Origin: Phallusia fumigata | Taxonomy: Eukaryota > Chordata > Ascidiacea > Phlebobranchia > Ascidiidae | NCBI GenBank assembly: GCA_008931825.1 | Contig: QXVZ01003089.1 | Coordinates: 1 to 32,230, forward strand | DNA: 32,230 nt | Direction of reading: 5' to 3' | Part shown: positions 9,504-21,500 of the stretch, piece after piece | Numbering within the stretch: position 1 is the stretch's first letter | How the letters are laid out: each line of letters opens with the position of its first letter | Program-made: the position numbers and the translations under genes | The notes under the pieces: generated by a model | Databases searched by the model: none | Seen by the model: the letters and a program-made list of their open reading frames with translations, nothing else | Told to the model about the DNA's origin: nothing

Positions 9504-12500
9504 GTATGTAGTGTTTGCGAAGGGGTATAGGGACATTTCTTCTCAAATCGGCGCTTTGGACTATTTTAACTTTGTGTTTATGGGCATTCGCTGTATTATT
9601 TTAGCGGTTAAGTCGAGGTGACTTGCTAAAATGGCAAGGTTTCCCCCAAAATACGTAGCCGCCGGAAAAACGTTTTGTAAATGGAATGGAACATTGGGTT
9701 TCGGAAGCTTAGGTTTGTATTTACCCTACATACGTTAATAAGGAGAAAAAACTTTGCAAGTTAAAGGAACCCGTTTTCAAACAGATTTACGTTTACAAGG
9801 CCATAAAAAGTCAAGTGTTTTGCATCTGTTGTGTAATGAGCCGTCATGGATCATTTAACCTTGGCTCAAAATTTTCATTGCTTAACAAAGTTTTAGTTTT
9901 TATGGCCCAACTTATCTCAGCTTGCAAATGCAAGGTTTCCACCAGAACCTCACAACCTCCCAGGCACTGAAGATTTGGATTCGATAATCTGAATTCGAAA
10001 CAGCTGCTCTAGAATAGCTATAGCCTAGGAATATTCAAAGTAGAATATCGAATCCAGGCAGATTCTAGAATAGCCAGTTATTCTAATTTGAACATCCCTA
10101 CTATAGTCATAGGTTAATTTGAGCAACTGCATCTTGGGCGTATAAACTTTGGCCAACAATTAGTATTTGCTGTTTGAATGCCTGGAAACTGACAACGTTA
10201 CTTTTACGTTGTACCACAGAGGGGGAAGCCCCAAAGGGCCAGCCGGTACCGGAAAGACGGAGACTGTCAAGGATTTGGGCAAAGCGCTTGGAATGTACGT
10301 CATCGTGGTCAATTGCTCGGAAGGTCTCGACTACAAAAGTATGGGAAGAATGTACAGCGGCTTGGCACAGGTTATCCTGAAATTTTATTGGGGTTATGGT
10401 TTTCATTTTAAAATATGAATCGCATGTTTTTAATCTTGTGTACAATGCCGTGGATAAATAAGTGATGGTAAAACACCCTAAGTGACGTAAAACATTGTCA
10501 GTGACACTAAAAACCCCTCAGTGACGTCAAAACGCCCTCAGTGACGCTACAAAACCACCAGTGACGTCAAAATGCCCTCAGTGACGCTAAAAAACCATCG
10601 GTGAGGTCAAAACACCCTCAGTGACGCTGAAACACTGTCAGTGGGGCTAAATAGCCCTCAGTGACTTAAGACAATCTCAGTGACTAAAAATACCCTTAGT
10701 GACGTCAAAACACCCTCAGTGACTTCTTCAGTAACTTCATTAATAAGCAGATATTCAAACAAGATTTAGGTTACAACGCAAAAATCATCCAAAACTACAA
10801 GTTTCAATATTCGAACTCTTATAAAAATCGAAACCTCTAGTAACTGACCATGTGATACTTGTTAAAGCATTACATTCAAGTACATTTATTTCTTATGTTC
10901 ACTTAGACCGGAGCTTGGGGCTGCTTTGATGAGTTCAACCGGATCAACATCGAAGTATTGTCGGTGGTGGCTCAGCAGATTCTCTCCATCTTGTCGGCAT
11001 TATCAACCGGCCAACAGCGCTTTGTGTTTGAAGGAAGAGAAATTAACCTAATATGGTCATGCGGAATTTTCATCACTATGAATCCCGGTTAGTTAAAGGA
11101 GTTTGTGTTTCGTCAAGTTGATCAATGTTTTTGTTTGAAACAAAAATTTAAACCGGAAATGAAAGAAAACCTTTAAACGGGCTCAAGAAGCGGGTTTAAA
11201 AAACCTTAAACGAAGCTATGCTCAAAAATTTTGTTTTAACGAAATTGGCCTAATTATTATTTGAAATATATCAACAAACTTCGCTTTACACAACTCAGTA
11301 ACGTGGGTTCTACTAACGCGAATTTTTTTTAGGGGGGAATTTTGTAATAAATACTGATATCAAAAAAGTTTAAGTTTTTTCTTCCTAACAAACTCACATA
11401 AACATATTATCTACAAACTAAATTTCCGGTGTAGGTATTTTAGCTTTGAATATCGATCAAAAAAAGCTGAGAACAACTGGTCCAAAATGTTTTTCTAACC
11501 AGGTTACGCGGGACGTACTGAGTTGCCCGACAACCTCAAGTCTATGTTCCGTCCCATCGCCATGGTCGTGCCTGACTCCAATCTCATTTCGGAGATCATC
11601 TTGTTCGGCGAGGGATTCGGAAACTGCCGGGTAAGTTTCATCGACATCAATCAATCAATCAATCAATCAAAGGTTTATTTTTGCCACTGATAATCAAAAC
11701 CAATCAACAAGAATTAAAAATGAAAGTGCGGATGATTGTGTGGCAGGGAGGCATCGAATAACCGCTATGGTTTTCTAGTCTAGATGCCCCCCTGTGTAAT
11801 GTTCAATTTGGAGTTTGGGTATAAGCGCGCGAACCGTTTCGGATATTGGAGAAAGTAATGCAAATATCACATGCATCACACACACAAACAAAGAAAGGAA
11901 ACGAGAGGAAATCAATTAATGAAATCATCATACCTGATAAGGAGAGAATAGAAGCTAATGCAGCAAAAAAAANGGCGAGGGATTCGGAAACTGCCGGGTA
12001 AGTTTCATCGACATCAATCAATCAATCAATCAATCAAAGGTTTATTTTTGCCACTGATAATCAAAACCAATCAACAAGAATTAAAAATGAAAGTGCGGAT
12101 GATTGTGTGGCAGGGAGGCATCGAATAACCGCTATGGTTTTCTAGTCTAGATGCCCCATAACCAAGTTTATTTAACTAAGGGTTGTCCAAAACGTTTGAC
12201 GCGAAGTATTTGCAAATGACACTCGATCTTAAAATTCATAAGTTTGCGAGGAGCAGTTTTGGTCAAATATGAATTATTTGTGTGGTTAAACAAACAAAGG
12301 TTTTCGTGTGTTAAAGAATATTTTGTTATTTGTAAAAGTACGTTTTGAATGATAGAATGCTTTAGTTATGCAAAGGTTTCTCAATGTTGGAACGAAAACA
12401 AGTTAAAAGATAAAAATTGGCACGACAGTGTGTTTGAGTCGGTCACCTCTGTTTTAGCCCTATAGTCTCGCTATAGGCGATGTTACGATGTAATGGACCG

Positions 12501-15500
12501 GTGTAAACGAATGTAAATTGGTGTAAAAAGGGTCAGTCCTTACTACAAAGTTAGTTTCTTTAAGCCTTACGCCTAATTTAACTATTTAACTGTGAATGAA
12601 ATACTTGGATCCACCCTAAACCTTCATGCAGGCCAACGATAACGGCACACTCATATATGATCACACGCCAGGCCTGAAAGAGGCGTTTGATTCTTTATAC
12701 TCTTGCAGGCCTGGCGTAATGTGACAAATTTAAGTATTTTGGTACATTGCTAAATTACGTTCCCGTCATGCAAGCTTCACTGGAGTTATTTCTGTTGTGT
12801 GTAGGCTCTGGCGAAAAAAGTCTACACCTTGTACTCACTGGCGGTGCAGCAACTTTCCAAGCAGGATCATTACGATTTCGGACTCCGTGCGCTCGTATCT
12901 GTGTTGAGATACGCCGGAAGAAAGAAGAGAGCAAACCCTGATATGTCCGATGAAGAGGTGATTACATTTCCATTAGAAAATCAGAACTTTGCTCCCGTTT
13001 AGAATGACAAATTTTTATGATTCTGATTCCGGTGTAAAACCGTTTGGGTTTTCGGTGGAGGCCAAAACCGGCTGTAGCTGGTTTATAACTGAATAATTTG
13101 ACCCACACCGCCCAAAATCTCGAAATTTTTATTTTTCTTGTAATATTTTGTAGCTTTTTACAGGGATCCGCAATATCTCTTTGGCGCGACCCACAAAAAT
13201 GGTCCCAGGCCTTGCGACCATTGCATTTCTCGAGCAAAAATTTGTGGAAAATGTTCTCAATTGATCCTAATTTTAGGCAACTTATGCACATAACTAGTTT
13301 GATGTGCTTGCACGCACCGGCAAACATGCAAAATTATGTAGTTGTGTTCAAATGTTTTCCACTTGCTTACATTTGGCTTAACATACACTATATGAATGTG
13401 TTTTTTTCCCCTGCTAACTTTATACACAATACATGAACTTTAAACGCAGCTTAATTAAAAACAACTGCCAGAGAACTGTATGTAGGGAATGCATTGTAAT
13501 ACATCGGGCAGTGATGATGACAACAACGATTGATGGAACGTTTGCATTAAAATATGTGTAATCTCTCTGACAGTTCTGTTTTGAATTAAGCTTTTTTCCT
13601 TCCTTGAGTATTTTTTCGACCTCTTGTGGATTATTCATTTACCAAATTTTTTATCATTTAGATTCTCTTGCTTGCCATGAAAGACATGAACGTCGCTAAA
13701 CTCACATCGGTTGATTCACCGTTGTTCAACGGAATTGTCAGCGATCTGTTCCCGGGTGTCGACACTCCTGTGATCGACTACGGAAAGGTATGAGACTTGG
13801 CCTCAAACCAATGTCCAGTAGTTAATTGGTGTTTTAGAACGTATTTACGCTTTTAAATGTGTATACAGAAGAATAGTTTTTGGAATGTGGAGTATTTTGT
13901 TATGTTTATACTTTGGAACTCTAAAGACGCTTCTGTGTATAACTCGTGTTAAAGATATGTTGGCCCAAATATTTTTTAAATTACTTTACTTATGAAAAGA
14001 AATACTTGGGCCAATAAACCTTTAACATGAGTTACATACAGAAACGTATCTGCAATAACTCATGTCAGTTTTACGCGTCTGGTGGAAGTCTTTTTGTACG
14101 ATGATGGCATGAGTCATTGCTGAAACGTTTTATGAATAAAGCATGGTCGCATTTAAAAAAATATTTGGGCCAATATATTTCTACAAGAGTTATAAACAGA
14201 TCCGTTTATTGTCCCAAAACGTGTCACTTTTGAGAACTACTGTATTTGGGCTAGTGTATTTTTGTTCATACTTTCTATAGTAAAGGCTCAACAAAAATTT
14301 TAATTCTATCATTGCGTTCTGCTGATTCACCTGCACTTATGCTGGAGTATAATGAATAGTTAGCCTTGCTTTACTACGTTGTTGATATCATAAACCGTTG
14401 CCTAACATTTTTTCTTTCCCTTTTTCGTACAAAATGTAGTTAAATATATCAGCGCCTATTTAAAATATTTCAAAACCGTTATCACGTTTCAGCTTCGTGA
14501 GGCAATCAACAAGATCCTGACGCAACAGCAGCTGCAGAGCGACATGCACGTCATCCTCAAGGTCATTCAGCTGTACGAGACGAAAAATTCTCGCCACTCG
14601 GTGATGATCGTGGGTCAGAGCGGATCGGGAAAATCTGTGACGTGGCGAGTCCTGCAAGCTGCGCTGACTAAACTGAAAAAAGACAACGTACAAGGATACA
14701 ACGTCGTCAGGGTGCGTTCAGTTGGTTGTTATTTGTCTGTAGTATCTGGTATAGTGGGCTCAGAAACGGAAAGAGAAATGAAGAGAAACTTGGCGAAATG
14801 CTGGAAAAAACTGGATGTAAAAACTTGTAAATAATAACAACTAGCCCGTACTTTTCTCAACAAAATTCTACTTTTCAAATTTCACTAACTTGTTGCAAGG
14901 AAGGAGTAATTTTATTCATTTCAAATTCTAACAACTTAATAAAATATTTTTTTTATTCACCTATTTCCACTGGGGCAATTATTTTCGTCATTTAGTGGCG
15001 CAATGGCCAGGTTCGCCGTATTTGCATTCTGTTGTAACAAAGGGTTTCACTCAATCACGTACCTTTGAAGTAAAACACACTTCAGTGTTTCCTCCTACAA
15101 ATATCTGGAGTGCGGTCGTTTAACTCAGCGAATTTTAAGCATGTAGGCATATACCTGATACCACTAGAATTTAACGGTAAAATTTTTTTACGTGGTCGAA
15201 TCGAGTTTTATGTCTATATGCGGATCATACGCCTTTAGCCATTCGACCAAGTACTGAAGAAGCTATAAAGCTGATAACGTGATCTAGCTCCATCTAACGA
15301 TTGAAATCACTACCATTGTTACAAACATCACTGTTTTCTCGTGTAAATGTTACAAAGTTTAAAATTATCTGTACATAACCACTGTACAACGCATGTTTGG
15401 GAAAGATTTCCTACCTGTCAAAGCCAAAAGTCTTTCCTAAAATGTCCATAGATTGCAAAAATCTACAAACAGAACACACGGTTTTGAATAGCAGCTATAG

Positions 15501-18500
15501 AATAATAAAAACAAAACTGCCAGAGAACTTGTATGTAGTAAATACATTGTAATGCAAACGTTTTACTAATCTCTATTGTCATCATCAGCTCAATCGAATT
15601 TATCCTCTACTGTAGGATTTCCCGATTAACCCAAAAGCTCTCTCACTTGGCGAACTCTACGGCGAATTTGATCTGAGCACGAACGAGTGGACGGACGGTG
15701 TGCTGTCAAGCGTGATGCGCGTCACGTGCGCTGACGAAAAACCGGACGAGAAATGGTTGGTGTTTGATGGGCCTGTCGACACTTTGTGGATTGAAAGCAT
15801 GAACTCTGTTATGGACGACAACAAAGTTCTAACCCTGATCAATGGAGAACGCGTGAGCATGCCGGAGCAGGTTCGTAAGTCTTTAACGTTGCGTCTGCTA
15901 TTGTTGCAAGAATTTTCAGTTCGGTATAGACCTGCAGTTGTTAGTAGTTCGTTTGTTTCATTTTTATCCTCGGTGAGCGGAACAACGCCTGAATGCGTTT
16001 TGCTCGCAATGAGTCCGCCGTCGAGCTCTCTGCCTCATTGCAGTTCCGTTGGATCATTTTTTATTTCGACTTTTTTAAGTTGGCGACTTCAGTTCGAGAC
16101 AACACATCGTCTTAGATTTAAACAACAGGGTTAACTGGAAACACCAAGATATACAGTATAACGAATTAAAAACACACAAAAGAAGTAGTTGAGCGTTTGC
16201 TTTCTTCACTTGCGAGTCATCAGGTAATATTTTACCTTGGCATCATAGCATGAAAAAATAATGCAGATTTTAACTAATTTCCACCTTTTAGTATTAGTTT
16301 AAACTAAAGTGTCTGGTTTAAAACGACCAAACTTCATTTGAACGTAAGAAAAATGTTGAAAGCGGAAAAATATCAGACTTGGAGAGTAGAAAGTATGGCG
16401 ATTAAACTATTGTTACGTCATACACGTGTAACGTCATCATACCCCGAACACCGAATATTAGCTTAAGACATTATTAGCTTGAGCCGAGGCCAAACAGAAC
16501 CGTTGTAGTTTTGACCCATCGCTGCTGAACACGATTTGTTTGCCAGGTTTCTCTGCTGTTTGAAGTCGGGGATCTCTCGGTCGCCTCTCCAGCCACCGTT
16601 AGTCGATGTGGAATGGTTTACTTTGACTACAGCGACCTGGGCTACCAACCCTACGTTAAGTCTTGGCTTCAGAAGAAAAAGCAGAAGGTTGGTGGGGTGA
16701 TAGATCCTAACATGGCTTCCTGTAGGGGTGCACATATAGAATATTTAGGTGTTGCAGAATCTCATGGAGCAATTCCTCTACAATATTTTTCTACCCGTTT
16801 AAATTTTTGGTGGGTTGTCATGGCGTGTTGGGAGGCTTTGCATTTGTGCCTGTTATTAGCTTTTTTGACCCTTTTTGCACTTTTTAAGCTAAGTTGAAAC
16901 TCTGTATAGCTTAATATTAGCAAAATACTAAAATCCATTGGTTATTTTCCTTTGCTTTAGTATTTTCCTTGGATCACGAAACTTGTTAGTTTTCGCATCC
17001 AATAACCCCCCCAAAAAGACACTATTAGATTGGATTCTTTCAGGAATCAGATCTCTGAGATTCGAAATCTGATAGTAAGCATCCCTGATTGCTTGTACAG
17101 CAAAACAGCAAAGTCGTTAAACATTTTCGCGGATTGGCGTATTTGACGAAGGCAGATTAAATAATGCATCATCTGATGTTAACACGTTTCTCCCCTCAAT
17201 ACTGGTGTCTTTAGCAAAAAAAATAGTAACAGTGAAAGAAAAAGCAAAAATAAAATGAAAAAAGAAAAAAAATCTTTCAATCTTACTTTAAAAAATAGTA
17301 ACAGTGAAAGAAAAAGCAAAAATAAAATGAAAAAAGAAAAAAAATCTTTCAATCTTACTTTAAAAAATAGTAACAATTGTTTCAATCTTAATTCAAAAAA
17401 ATAGTAAAAAAATGTTTAATTTTACTTTCAAAAAATAGTAAAACAATTTTCAATCTTACTTTATTCAATCGCAAACTACAAAGTGTTACAATAAACCTGT
17501 TTATCCGCTAGTACGTCCAACAAAATATCCGTAAACGTTTTATAAATCCGTACGCAGGACCTGGTGATCATTCTAAACGAGTTGATCGAGAAATACTTGA
17601 GCAAAGTGCTCGATTTCAAGCATCATAACTGCAAGGAACTGGTTCCGATCGCTGAAATCAACGGGGTGCGATCACTGTGTAATCTCTTCGACACTCTAGC
17701 TGTGCCTGAGAACGGGGTAAGTTTCCACGTAGATTTTATCAGGTAAAGTCGGTCTGGGAAGGAGTTTTGGCATTTGTTTAAGGTAAAAAATGTGGAGCAT
17801 GGCAGTAAACATTAAATGTGGCTGAAAGTTGAGGTGTACAAGTAAATAAAATCGTTTGGAATAAAGAAACTGGCGCAAATATTGGACAAAACCAACATCT
17901 GTTAGTTTAAACGGTTCGTCAACATCTGTTATCATCAGTACTAAACTAACTTCAACTTTTGGCATGCAAGTCATTTACCCTTAGCTCTTAATAGACGATA
18001 TATATATTTCGCCAGAAAATATAAGCGTCGTCGGTATCTGTAAAACAGCGAAATATATATTTCTTTAAGAGCTAAGGGTAAATGACTTGCATACCAACAG
18101 TTGGAGTTACTTATAACCATACGAAGTCAAGTCTTTATCCATCATACTGTTCTGCGGTGATTTCTCTATTTCAAAATATTCGTGGTTTCTTCATCAGTAC
18201 TAAACGTATAAAAATGTGTGAATTGAACTTACATGTACACTTTACTTTATGCTCTCATGAATCCTGGATTGTTTTTTTATTGTTTATCATGTTTTTATTG
18301 TAACAAGCAGAAAGTTAAGAAACAAAACAGTAAGTAAATTGCATAGTGCCGTAACAGTTTAGAGTTTTTGACTTTTCGTTACGAATTTTACTTATTAAAC
18401 CTTTAATTCATAGGTATTTCTTGATTGGACTTGATTAGACCAATATCCTTAACACTCCTAGCTTCTAAAACACCCCCGTAATGGTTTGTACTTCATGTTA

Positions 18501-21500
18501 AATGTGATTTCATAAACATCTTCAGGTGAATCCAACTGACACAGAAAATTATGCCCGCATGGTGGAGCTGTGGTTCATCTTTTCCCTTATTTGGTCGGTG
18601 GGAGCATCTGTGGATGAAGATAGCAGAAGAAAACTCGACAACTTTCTTCGGGAGGTGGAAGGAAGCTTCCCAAATAAGGTAAAAGTTGTCAACTAATTTT
18701 CCAAAGTCAAGTAACATTTAAATTACAACTACCTTTAAAGCAAGGTTCAAATTCTGACGTGATTTGGCCACGTTACATTAGGATCAATAATGTAGTCTAT
18801 CTGCAGTTTTTGTAACGTCATATTTTGACAATTTTTAATCTAAGATGACCAATTTATTGAAAAAAACTGAACCTTGGAATATCAGCTTTACTTAATTTAC
18901 GCTTTGTTATTGGGATAGTTAAATCATACAGTTAAACAAATGGCAGAAACAAACGTACACTGCAATTCAAACAAACCTCTGCAAGTAGAAGATGCTTCCG
19001 TGACACAAGAAACGTTTTTTTCTAACTTTTTATTCCCCTTACGTGTAGGACACAGTGTACGAATATTACGTCGACCCCAAGAACAGGACGTGGGTAAATT
19101 TTGAAGAGAAACTACAGAAGGGATGGAGATACCCCCCAAAGTGAGCAACATTCTGTCTGTGTTGATCACTACTTGTTGTTAATTAGCTAAAAACAATGCG
19201 TGACGTTTACTCTTATATCCACCGTTGTTATTAAAAAATGCCAAGTATACAGCAGGGGTGGGCAATTACTTTTTCATTTAGCCACATGAAAAACAGAAAG
19301 TATTGTGGGGGGAAGGGGGCAAAAGGCTTTATTCAATTATACACAATATTAATCGCATAAAAAGTAGTAAATAGCGTTGTTTTGACACGTTGGCAAGAGT
19401 ATATGTTATAGATAAGCAATGAAAATGGCGAAGTTGCCCTAAAAATGTCATTTGTTCAATCAAGTATGTTTATTTTGTGATTTCAAATTGGTTGAAACGG
19501 GCCGATCAAAGTCAACCAAAGGGCTGTATGTGACCCGGAAGCTGTACAATGCCAGGGTCTGACACACAGCCTTCTTGTCTGTGTTAAGAATTAATTAAGC
19601 TTTGAATGTATTGCATCTTCAGTTTTGCGGCAGTACACACTAATCTAAAACTTACTCCATTTTCCAGTGCTCCTTTCTACCGCATCATGGTTCCAACAGT
19701 CGACACGGTAAGGTACGACTTCATTGTGTCGTCACTCATTAAGGCTGGCGTTCCAGTTATGCTGGTTGGACCAGTGGGCACAGGCAAGACTTCGGTGGCC
19801 CAGAATGTCCTAGACAAGCTTGATGCTTCCAAGTACAGCACCCTGACCATTAATATGTCATCTCAGGTACGTTTGCTATCATATTATGTTTGTTTAAAAG
19901 CGCTAATATCCGCTGGTGTTGTTGTTAAGCATCTATGGCTAAATTGGTAACCCGATAGTGTTGTTAGTCCTCTGTCGTGGGTTCGAATCCCACCGCAGGC
20001 GAGTTTTTCCATACTGCGGTTTACTTTCCGTGACTGCTAGGTAGGCCGACTTTGGTCTGGTTATACGTCTCTTGTAGGCCTGGCGTACTTATCTCAGCAT
20101 TCCGTTGTCGTTGGTCAGTATGATTGACCAGTGCTGACCCCAGAAATGACCATAATCTTGCATAAGATTTAATTACGTTTTGGATCAAATCAAAGCGTCA
20201 GTATTTAAAACTCTCAAATCACAGACACAAGACGCGGACTAAAAAAGTAGCCTAATTCGAAAGAACGTTACCAGAGAGCTTGTCTACAATGAATACATTT
20301 AAACATATTATAAAGCACGGTTCTAAGCTTCTCATCATTATGTACTGATGATGACATTAGCGATTGTTGAAACGTTTACATTTCCATGCTGAGCAATTTT
20401 ATATCATACTTCCCAACCCTAAACTTTTTCCCCCTATTCCCACACTCAAATTTTCAGACGACATCTAACAATGTGCAAGAGATCATAGAGAGTCGTGTCG
20501 AGAAGCGGACAAAGGGAGTTTACGTTCCTCTTGGCAGCAAGAAGATGATAACTTTCATGGATGACTTCAATATGCCGGCGAAGGACACTTTCGGAAGTCA
20601 ACCGCCTCTTGAGCTCATCCGACAGTGGATTGACTACGGCTTCTGGTATGACAGACTCAAGCAAATCACAAAACATACAAAGGTATGTATACGTTTGTTG
20701 TCGTAAGCCCTCGACCTCCTTAAGAGGTAACATATCGTTTTTTACTCTGTTTTTTATCTTTTTTCTTCCGGCTGGTTTGTCCACTTTTCGCATGAAATGC
20801 TTGACTGATTTAGATGAAACTGTTACAACTGGTAGATATGGTCATGGCGGTGTTATCAGTTTTGTTTAACTTCACAGCCCCATTGGTTACCCCGCATACC
20901 CCCTCAAAGTAAAACGTTTTTTAAGTTTATGCCGGTTTGTATCTTAATACGACAACGGCAAAAACTGTTTTTGGAGGATAAAAAAAGGAAGTAATGTTAC
21001 GTTAGTGGGTAAATATGAAAATCCTGTGATGATTTTACTTAGCAATCTGCTTCCAGGCGGCCAGTTAATGACTCTGCAAAAGTTTGTAAATTGTTGTGGG
21101 TTTGTATTAATGGAGATGACGTAAGTGTTTTACTTGATGTTGTGAAAAGCTGTTTACAACTTGACCTTGTCGTTGCAGGACATGTACTTGCTGTGTGACA
21201 TGGGTCCACCAGGTGGCGGTAGACAGGTGATATCGCAGAGACTCCAATCTCGCTTTAATCTCATCAACATGACGTTTCCCAGTGTAAGTTCCCGTAACTG
21301 TTTTATTTATTTTTTGCCAATATCCTTTCGTTAGGACGTTTTCCCATTGCTTTCTATGGCAGGTTTGGATTTTTTATAGAATATTTGCAGTTCATGAAGC
21401 GTAAAATAAAGTTTGAAAGCGCCTGGTACTGTTGTTTTGCTGTAAACCTTGATTTATGATCAAAAACTCGCTGTATGTCCTACAAAACATACTTTATCTT

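Noticed and set aside
10107-10445. Minus-strand 112-residue open frame over dynein exon 2
   Set aside because: It is a shadow of the highly conserved AAA1 P-loop exon on the plus strand.
10481-10732. CRISPR-like regular spacing
   Set aside because: Units are contiguous 20-bp degenerate repeats without distinct spacers, in an animal intron; it is a minisatellite.
11974-11997. Extra coding exon matching the end of exon 4
   Set aside because: It begins at an N without an acceptor and is identical to exon 4; it is an assembly duplicate.
13098-13436. 112-residue plus-strand open frame
   Set aside because: It lies in the intron between exons 5 and 6, has no likeness to dynein or other families, and overlaps an equally long frame on the other strand.
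17179-17385. Minus-strand open frame rich in Phe and Leu
   Set aside because: It is a translation of the A-rich 72-bp tandem repeat.
19936-20000. A tRNA gene, because of the A-box-like start and perfect T-arm
   Set aside because: No acceptor stem, D-arm or anticodon arm can be folded and the SINE body follows; it is a tRNA-derived SINE head. The same holds for 23961 and 24105.
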